Shown piece by piece: positions 57,780 to 64,000 of a stretch of 64,000 nt of DNA. Source of the DNA: Parelaphostrongylus tenuis (Eukaryota; Nematoda; Chromadorea; Rhabditida; Metastrongylidae). Below the pieces are notes generated by a model. The model was not told the DNA's origin. It made no database searches and saw nothing but the letters and a program-made list of their open reading frames with translations. Every line of letters begins with the position of its first letter. Within the stretch, counting starts at the first letter, position 1. The translations under genes were made by a program, and so were the position numbers. The DNA lies in assembly GCA_019055375.1 (NCBI GenBank), contig JAHQIW010000096.1, forward strand, positions 39,111 through 103,110. The letters are read 5' to 3'.

Positions 57780-59390
57780 ATAATGGAATAAGTTATCAGT
57801 TGGGTACCAGATCTGCACGGGTGCGCGCGCCATCACATATTTACTGCGAGACAGACGAGAGAGAGAGAGAGATAGATGTGAGCTAATAACGACTCACACC
57901 GTTGTGAAGCGGCTAAGATCACGCTCAGACATCAATATGTCTATTTTTGAGCCTGCGTTGGCTAAGGCACTGTACAACCGACGAGACTGTCAAGGGCAAA
58001 CACGCGTATATTGCACTATATAAAAGCCTTTGCTTCAAGATCAAGCTGTTCTTGAGATAAATCCGCTTACTACTCATGTACGAATGGCGCGTTAAAGAAA
58101 ATGCTAGTTGAAACGGCCTGGTTTGGGACGATGGTATGGTTGCAGAAAGGACGGCTGGCAAGTGTTCGGCGAAGTTCAAGACCGGAGGGAACAGTTTGGA
58201 GGAAGAGTTCCACTCGAGCCGTACACAGGAAATTTCCCTTTAATCTTCCGCTCCGCTTTCTGGCATTTGCCCCTACGGGCCATTCGTGAATGAGTAGCAA
58301 GCGAATTTATTCGCGGGACAGCTCCATCTTGAAATAAATAGGGGCAAGTTGTATACCAAAATGTTCACAAGAAAATGCGCATTAGAATGGTAGCAAAATC
58401 ATGGAATTTCGGGACTTCCGATCTATAAATTGGTGCTTATTGCTCTGATGCCAAAACTTAAGAAGTGACTTGAGAAATCAACCTATTTTCCGTTACAATT
58501 TGCGAAAATATTTTACGTCCTCTCGTAGCTCGCACGTCGGTGGCTTACGTGCTTTTCGGCGGTATCGCTCGCTTCATCGGACCCACATACCGCGCGCTAA
58601 ATCCCAATTTATAGCTGGGATGGGAAGGCGGTGTTTTGGTGATGGCACGAGCTTTTTTCTTCGGCCGAACACCGTGACTAATGGTATCAGAAGGTTTGAA
58701 AAGAACGGCTGAGTAGCAGCAACAGAACGGAGTACTTCATTTTCATGGTAATCAATAGAAAAAATTGGCGGTAAACCCATGCTTTTTCAACAGTAACAGA
58801 GTCGGCATAAGGAAAGCTGCCCTACTGCCAGATATTCGCTCTATTCGATCATTGCCACTACGGTAAACCCTATAAATAAAGGACAGCGCTCATGTCGATC
58901 CTAGAAGTCCTCTTCTCTCAATTTTTTTTATGTCTTTTTTTGTAAATTTTTCCATCGGATCCTCGTGGCAATGTTTTGATCCTATGGGATAAATGTCCAG
59001 ATTGGCCACTGTTTGAGTAAAGACGGCTGTAAATACTCGTACAGCTCCTCTTTGTTGGCATTTCTGTAGGAAGGGGTGTCTGTCATTTTTAGAGGTGCCT
59101 GGTTGATCTTGTCGTTTTGGGATTTCTCATCGAGGCACTACCATGACTCTCTGACAAAGTTGCTGAACAGAAAACGGTAAAGTTGTGGCATAACTTCCAA
59201 GTCAACAAATTCGGCAGGTGAAAAGCTGTACCGAAGACAAAATTGCGCTCCATTCGATCGTTTGCCACTACGGTAAGTCCTTTAAATGTGCGAGAGCGTC
59301 CGCTTCGATTTACGATGTCATTCTCGGAATGATTCTTGTTTTCTTTTCTCAATAGATCACCCATCGACAAAAATTCTTCTTATTTAACGG
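57780..59390. other. No gene recognised; decayed hammerhead-like segment and GA run
   Basis: 57855-57872 is a short GA run. At 57935-58030 CCGACGAGACTGTCAAGGGC and 'aacacgcgtatattgcac' are a decayed hammerhead-family segment. 58100-58290 is GC-rich and open in several frames on both strands, so open frames there carry little weight. Confidence 0.4.
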
Positions 59391-59394
59391 CTTT

Positions 59395-59720
59395 TTAGAG
59401 GTGATTTGATGTTATAAATATATCCAGTGATGTTGAGTAATGTGCAAAACGTTTGTCACCGGGAGGGGCTCGAACCCGCAAGTCACCATTCCGGGAGTCG
59501 CGTGCTTAACCAGTTGCGCTACCGACGCTTCTCTTGCCACCACTCATTGTACGCTGCTACACGTCAGTCTGTCAGCAATCAATGTGAACACTGTAGCGTA
59601 GAAAGAGTGGCGACGAAATAGGCGTCGGTAGTGTACGATTGCTCAGGGCACGCGCCACCGGAAGGGGTTAAATGCGGGTTCGAGTCCTGCCTGACTTCAT
59701 AGTTTTGCAGATCACTCGGC
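59395..59720. mobile_element. Palindromic tRNA-like element, two arms
   Basis: The left arm (59454-59528, minus) and right arm (59622-59695, plus) share GCGTCGGTAG and GCGGGTTCGAGTCC in opposite orientation. The spacer is short ('gtacgctgctacacgtcag'). Ends carry 'aatgtgcaaaacgtttg' and 'catagttttgcag'. Confidence 0.7.
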
Positions 59721-59739
59721 ATCGCTGGATCAAAAGGAT

Positions 59740-60033
59740 AAAAGACAAAGCTTCCGGCAGTGAACAATCCCTGATGATGCGCCATGCATTAGTCTTCAGT
59801 TTTCAACTTCGTTTGAATGATTGCATGCATATCTGGCCGTTACAATAACTCGCGGTGGCCTTCCGCTGTATCGAGTCAGTGCTGCTTATTCTCCCAGACA
59901 AATCTGAGACCAGCCTGGTACCAAGTCACCGACCCCGGAGGGATGGATGGCTTAATAAGCCATGAGCGCGAGATCGAACCATTGACCTCGTGTGCTACGC
60001 AGAGCACCTCTAGCCACTGTGCTACATGCGCTC
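59740..60033 (-). mobile_element. tRNA-derived SINE, family 1
   Basis: Minus strand starts GCGCATGTAGCACAGTGG, has B-box-like GGTTCGATCTC, the full family body, and a GGATAAA tail. It is among the best-preserved copies. Confidence 0.8.
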
Positions 60034-60329
60034 TTATCAGTAGATATAGTTGTAAAATTATATGTGTTTGAAATTACCAATATTTCAGTACAGACGGGTG
60101 CTACTGCCAATAGAATCTTAATCTGTATATATTTTGATAAATCATTTATCACATATTCTCGTTGCTTTTACTACTTTAGAGGAAGGGGTTACGAGGTGTA
60201 CACAATCTCGAGGAGACACGTATCTCAGTGGAAAGTTGTCGCCTTTCACACATTTTCTTACGAGTCTTCCACATCCTCGGAACCTCGGGAATCTTCCAAA
60301 AAGGATTTGTTAGCCATGAAAGACACATT

Positions 60330-60360
60330 GGGGAGGGGGGAAGGGGGGGGGGGGGTGGTG
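60330..60360 (+). repeat. G-rich tract
   Basis: Runs of 4, 6 and 13 G separated by one or two A; it can form G-quadruplexes. No gene context is clear. Confidence 0.7.
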
Positions 60361-60439
60361 GCTAAGAGGCACAGACACGATTCAATCACGTATAAACCAT
60401 AGGTCACGATCGCATCCGCACTCTGATCAATTAGTCGTC

Positions 60440-61165
60440 TCAAGCGTTATCGTCGATTTTTCCTAGAAACTGTTTCCGGCCTTAGATCAGCGGTGTTTGC
60501 ATGTCAGTTTTGATTTAGACACTGTGTAAATGTGTTGAACGTGAATAATCTCGTGAAAGCTCGTGTTGATAGTGAAGCGAAATGTGGCATTCATAAGCCA
60601 ATGCCAACTTCTTCAGTGTCATTTTGCCTCACTGTCTTTTCGCAGATCACTAGACTCCTTGATTCCTTGTTTTCGTGAGTCCTTATACTCACCTGTTGAA
60701 GAATTACACCGATCGTTGTCGATCCTAAGACACCTCGTCAGATTTTGTAATCTTATGCTGTCTGCCGTTTTTGTAAATCATGGATATATGACCCCTCATT
60801 TTGCTTCTACCTTCTTTCAGAGCCAAAGATTTCTCTATCTTTTCCTGCTGAATTTCCAAACTATTCGCTTTATTTGTTCTGCATATTGTCTCCAGATATG
60901 GTGGAAATCTTGGTGTCAATGCGGTTTGTTTTGAAAGGCTGTCACTTTAGGTCACGACAAATGTCCATCTGCAACAAGCGAACTTTTGGAAAAAACCGAG
61001 CAAAGTGTGAATTAGAACAGAGGCTCCGAAGATATCAGTAACAATGGATTACGCGGAAACATTATGGATTTATATATCGAGGCAAGTCAGGTAATGTTTT
61101 AGTAAAAATTTTGTTTTTTTGAGCACTGCTAAGACAGCCGTGTTGAAAGTACGACTATAGGAGGG
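60440..61165 (+). pseudogene. Duplicate of the 47.7-48.47 kb block, broken exon
   Basis: Collinear with 47730-48466: 'gttattgtcgatt'-type start, 'gaacgtgaataatc', 'ctgaatttccaaact', and the exon NRGSEDISNN...IEASQ followed by GTAATG. The start ATG is GTG and a TAG lies just before NRGSED. The second exon is decayed. This is a partial segmental duplication of the region upstream of the BET gene. Confidence 0.6.
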
Positions 61166-61194
61166 GGAATCTTTGAGTCAAACTGCAAGGCAAA

Positions 61195-61330
61195 CTGGGC
61201 ATTTTTTTCCTTTTAGGTGATGACAAATGATGAAACGACCCCTTTCGCTGGGCAGTAGCTTTCATTGCACTTTTGTTAGTCGTTCGAAAGCCTAAATCTC
61301 TAAATATCGCGTTGCTACATGACCGTATCT
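61195..61330. mobile_element. FB-D-related fragment
   Basis: 'gatgaaacgacccctttcgc', 'gctttcattgcacttttgtt' match the 51.5- and 62.6-kb fragments. Confidence 0.5.
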
Positions 61331-61434
61331 TGAAAAAGCCTAAATATAACGCTGTAGCAGAAAAAAATGCATAAGTCTGATAATCTTTTGAGCAACGCAT
61401 GTCAGTGGTCTATCGATGAGGACTAACTAACAGA

Positions 61435-61476
61435 GCCGATACACGTGTTTCAATCTTGCGATCTCGTCAGTCGGGC
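61435..61476 (-). ncRNA. Hammerhead ribozyme, left arm
   Basis: Minus strand: core CTGACGA, stem II GATC-GCAA-GATT (GNRA loop; closing pair G-U), GAAA, stem III ACACGTGT, predicted cleavage after the A complementary to T61440, and stem I CCGA with TCGG. Confidence 0.7.
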
Positions 61477-61918
61477 AGTTACCCTTTCTCGTCGTTTGCT
61501 AAACTCTGTGGGTTCTCCAGTCCCCACACTAAGAATTAGCGACGACGAACGTTTTACACACTATTTGCAGTGAAATTCTCACCGAACACAGAGTGTTGTA
61601 CACTCGATTGCTCTTGGCTAGTATAATCAATATATCATACCTTTCGTTTCAAGTGTTTTCTTAAGACGATAGCTCAAATTTCAATATGCCTGATAATCAT
61701 TATTTTATATTCAAATTTGAGCTGTGGTCTTAAGAAAACACTTGAAACGAAAGATATGATATATTGAATGTACTAGCCAAGAGCAATCGAGTGTACAACA
61801 CGCTGTGTTCGGTGAGAATTTCACTGCAAATAGTGTGTAAAACGTTCGTCGTCGCTAATTCTTAGTGTGGGGACTGGAGAACCCACAGAGTTTAGCAAAC
61901 GACGAGAAAAGGGTAACT

Positions 61919-61961
61919 GCCCGACTGACGAGATCGCAAGATTGAAACACGTGTATCGAGC
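61919..61961 (+). ncRNA. Hammerhead ribozyme, right arm
   Basis: Stem I GCCCGA with TCGAGC (one mismatch), core CTGACGA (61925-61931), stem II with GCAA loop, GAAA (61944-61947), stem III ACACGTGT, cleavage predicted after A61955. Confidence 0.75.
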
Positions 61962-62278
61962 TCTATTAATCAGTCCTCATTGGTAGGCCACTGACATGCA
62001 TGGCTCAAAAAATGATTATCAGGCGTATTGAAATTTGAGCTGTGTCTTAAGAAAATACTCAAAACGAAAAAAAAAAACATGTGTTTCACACATGCCTATT
62101 TGTCGCAGGGTAGAACTGCTTCTTGGAATTATGAGTAACCGTTCGATAGTGTAAGTTTCGATGGTCCCAATGCCGTGTTGAAATTCTAAAAAAAATTTCG
62201 CAACGGTGTACAAAGGAAAATTAGATTGAATTTCTCATAAGTGGCGGTATTTGTTGACTAGTATGCGTGCTGGAAGTT

Positions 62279-62328
62279 GGGAGGGGGAGGGGGAGGGGGG
62301 AGGTATGAGGGGAGGTAGGGAGGGAGGG
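62279..62328 (+). repeat. G-rich tract with quadruplex potential
   Basis: At least eight runs of three or more G separated by short A- or AT-containing spacers. Confidence 0.8.
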
Positions 62329-62594
62329 CTGACGAGGGGAAGGTTGGTACTGGATTCCATACGGCGATCAATCAATCGCGTTGGCGCGTTATACATGTAT
62401 AGTGCAGTTTTCTTTATTTGGAGTTTTTCCCTCTTCGAAAAAACCTTTATGACTCTGATACCACAAGAATCACTCTACTCGTTCATATGCTCATAGTATC
62501 TTCCGTAAAGTGAGAATGAAGGCGCGCGGCAGGTGTAAAACATGGTTTTAGGTTGAATGCAACGTTATATTGAATGCAACGTTATGAGAAGGCT

Positions 62595-62725
62595 GTTCCA
62601 AAAAACAACCACGTAACGCAGCAGCCAAAGACGTAAGCTTTCGAATGAGTTCCAACAATCTTTTATTCAGCGAAAGGGATCGTTTTTTCATTTGTCTCCG
62701 TTCAACAGAAAAGAGCCCGACTTAT
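62595..62725. mobile_element. FB-D-related fragment
   Basis: 'gtaagctttcgaatgagttc', 'cagcgaaagggatcg' and 'tttcatttgtctccg' match the other fragments. Confidence 0.5.
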
Positions 62726-62844
62726 ATTTATTAGCACTCATCGAAATCGGCAATGGGAAGCGATCGGGGAAGTTGGTGTTCTCGATGGCTCGTATCCTTT
62801 GTCGACCTTCTCTATACAATCGACCATTACGTGAAAGGAGGCAC

Positions 62845-63062
62845 CGCGACCTAGTGGATAAGATGTTCATCGCGGTGCTCGTGAAGCCGAGCTCCACTTT
62901 CTAACCTATCCTGTAGTCAACAACAAAGCCTTAGAGAACGCCACAGCTAAGCTGTTCACGAGATTGCAAGGAGACTCGCTAGTATTTTACGATGTTTAAG
63001 AAGACGAATAAGCGAATCGAATGTTAGAAGTACTGGAATCAGCACGGTGAATATAAAATTCT
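62845..63062 (+). mobile_element. tRNA-derived SINE, family 2
   Basis: The head (CACCGCGACCTAGTGGATAA) is diverged; the body ('gccacagctaagctgttcac', 'gagattgcaaggagac') and 3' end are clear. A similar 5' flank ('tgtcgacttt', 'attacgtga') recurs without the body at 63.8 kb and 48.6 kb. Confidence 0.65.
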
Positions 63063-63130
63063 AGGCAGATGGATCATTTCATTATTATTTGGGCCGAATT
63101 GTCATGTGGTCTGGTAAGGGCTCTTGTGCA

Positions 63131-63173
63131 GCCCGATACACGTGTTTCGTCCTTACAGACTCTTCAGTTGGGC
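63131..63173 (-). ncRNA. Hammerhead ribozyme, array unit 1
   Basis: Minus strand: stem I GCCCAA with TCGGGC (five of six), core CTGAAGA, stem II GTCT-GTAA-GGAC (GNRA loop), GAAA, stem III ACACGTGT, predicted cleavage after A (complement of T63137). Confidence 0.75.
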
Positions 63174-63443
63174 AGAATCCATCGTCTTTTGATATTTTTA
63201 TGGTCACTTCTCTCGGGAGCTCTACTCCCTTACAGAGAGTTATCGAAAACAAGCCTTTTACACTCTAGGTCAAGTAAAATTTTCACCTAACACGGAGTGT
63301 TTGCGCACTCGATTGCTTGTTGGCTGGTATTTTTATCATATTATACCTTTATCAAGTGTTTTATTAAAACCACGCTCAAATTTCATAAGTCTTTCTATTA
63401 TTTGAGCCAACTTGTCATGTGGTCTGGTAAGGACTCTTGTACA

Positions 63444-63486
63444 GTCCAATACACGTGTTTCGTCCTTACAGACTCGTCAGCCTTGC
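63444..63486 (-). ncRNA. Hammerhead ribozyme, array unit 2 (weak stem I)
   Basis: Core CTGACGA, stem II GTCT-GTAA-GGAC, GAAA and stem III ACACGTGT are intact. Stem I (GCAAGG against TTGGAC) pairs poorly. Confidence 0.6.
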
Positions 63487-63614
63487 AGAATCCTGTGTTA
63501 GGTGAAAATTTCTCTTGACATAGAGTGTAAAACGTTTGTCTTCGATGACTCTCTATAAGCGAGTAGAGTTTCCGAGAGAACTTACTATAAAAATATTGAA
63601 AGACGACGGGTTCT

Positions 63615-63657
63615 GCCCGACTGACGAGTCTGTGAGGGCGAAACACGTGTATTGGGC
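63615..63657 (+). ncRNA. Hammerhead ribozyme, best copy
   Basis: Stem I GCCCGA pairs with TTGGGC in all six positions (one G-U). Core CTGACGA is at 63621-63627, stem II GTCT-GTGA-GGGC has four pairs and a GNRA loop, GAAA is at 63640-63643, stem III is ACACGTGT, and H17 is A63651. All conserved hammerhead positions are met. Confidence 0.8.
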
Positions 63658-64000
63658 TGTACAAGAGCTCTTAACAGGCCACATGACAAGTAGGCTCAAA
63701 TAATAATGAAAGGATCTATTGAAATTTGAGCTTGGTCTTAATAGAACACTTGAAATAAAGGTATAAGCAGACGGACAAATAAAGTGCTATCGCATGTAAC
63801 TTTTGTCGACTTTCTTTATCCAGTTGACTATTACGTGAGATGGTGATCATGGCTGTACGACGGTGTGATAACTCTTGAAGTTGTATCATTCATGCGAGAT
63901 ATCTCTTGTTATATTTCAATAATGAACGATTTTTCCCTAGACTGCTTAATTCCAAAAATCCTGACTGAATCTCAACAAAAAACATATAAAGGAAGTCGTC

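Larger units (their letters stand above)
61425..62075. repeat. Near-perfect palindrome with a hammerhead in each arm
   Basis: The arms read outward from about 61705 and match over roughly 270 bp with few changes (for example 'gtgggttctccagtcccca' and its complement; 'acaacacgctgtgttcggtg' and its complement). The right side runs on past the ribozyme to a second 'tgaaatttgagctgtg', one unit length (about 320 bp) after the first. Confidence 0.85.
63098..63775. repeat. Array of hammerhead units: two direct and one inverted
   Basis: Two minus-strand units are in tandem (predicted cleavage sites 63137 and 63450, 313 bp apart), followed by an inverted plus-strand unit (cleavage at 63651). Shared unit sequence includes 'gtcatgtggtctggtaag', 'gtccttacagactc' and 'aagtgtttt.ttaa.acc'. 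The array carries three candidate ribozymes with the core intact. Confidence 0.8.

Noticed and set aside
58530..58590. Hammerhead-like CCGATGAAGCGAGCG with GCCGAAA on the minus strand
   Set aside because: Core base changed and no pairing stem I found.

Overview
This is eukaryotic DNA, most likely from a strongylid (hookworm-type) nematode. The genes are split by introns with GT-AG borders and by introns as short as 50 bp. The DNA is AT-rich. The mobile elements (RTE-type LINEs with an AP-like endonuclease, Penelope-like elements with a GIY-YIG domain, tRNA-derived SINEs) are typical of such genomes. The species is an inference. Most of the window is interspersed repeat.

Host genes. (1) 49.9-56.1 kb (+): a BET-family protein, recognised from bromodomain pieces, an intact NET domain and a Ser-rich C-terminus ending in a stop at 56086. 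I could not find exons for two parts of the bromodomain. (2) 2.2-10.0 kb (-) and (3) 7.4-11.1 kb (+): two unidentified multi-exon genes whose exons join in phase and interleave on opposite strands. (4) A GNAT-acetyltransferase-like first exon near 12.8 kb (-). (5) A possible Ig-domain end at the left edge, plus a few orphan ORFs.

Mobile DNA. A full-length RTE LINE with 13-bp target-site duplications lies at 19343-22687. It is dead: one stop, two frameshifts and a changed catalytic Asp. RTE fragments lie at 11.6, 14, 28.5, 34-36, 45 and 55 kb. Penelope-like copies lie at 3.6-4.5, 15.8-17.7, 28.9-31.6 (-) and 31.6-33.4 (+) kb; the last two are head to head. Two SINE families, a family of palindromic elements carrying tRNA-like arms, a 0.8-0.9 kb foldback element (FB-D) and several low-copy duplicated blocks fill much of the rest.

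The most interesting feature is a family of short repeats (unit about 300-315 bp) in which I can fold hammerhead ribozymes: core CTGANGA, a short stem II often capped by a GNRA loop, GAAA, a self-complementary stem III ACACGTGT, and a pairing stem I. They occur as direct tandem units (5.0-5.4 kb; 63.1-63.5 kb) and as head-to-head palindromes (23.3-23.9, 36.7-37.2, 61.4-62.1, 63.1-63.8 kb). The Penelope-like 3' ends carry a related hammerhead-like motif with stem III ACGT. This looks like a retrozyme-type non-autonomous system that might be mobilised by the Penelope-like reverse transcriptase. The palindromic arrangement is the unexpected part.
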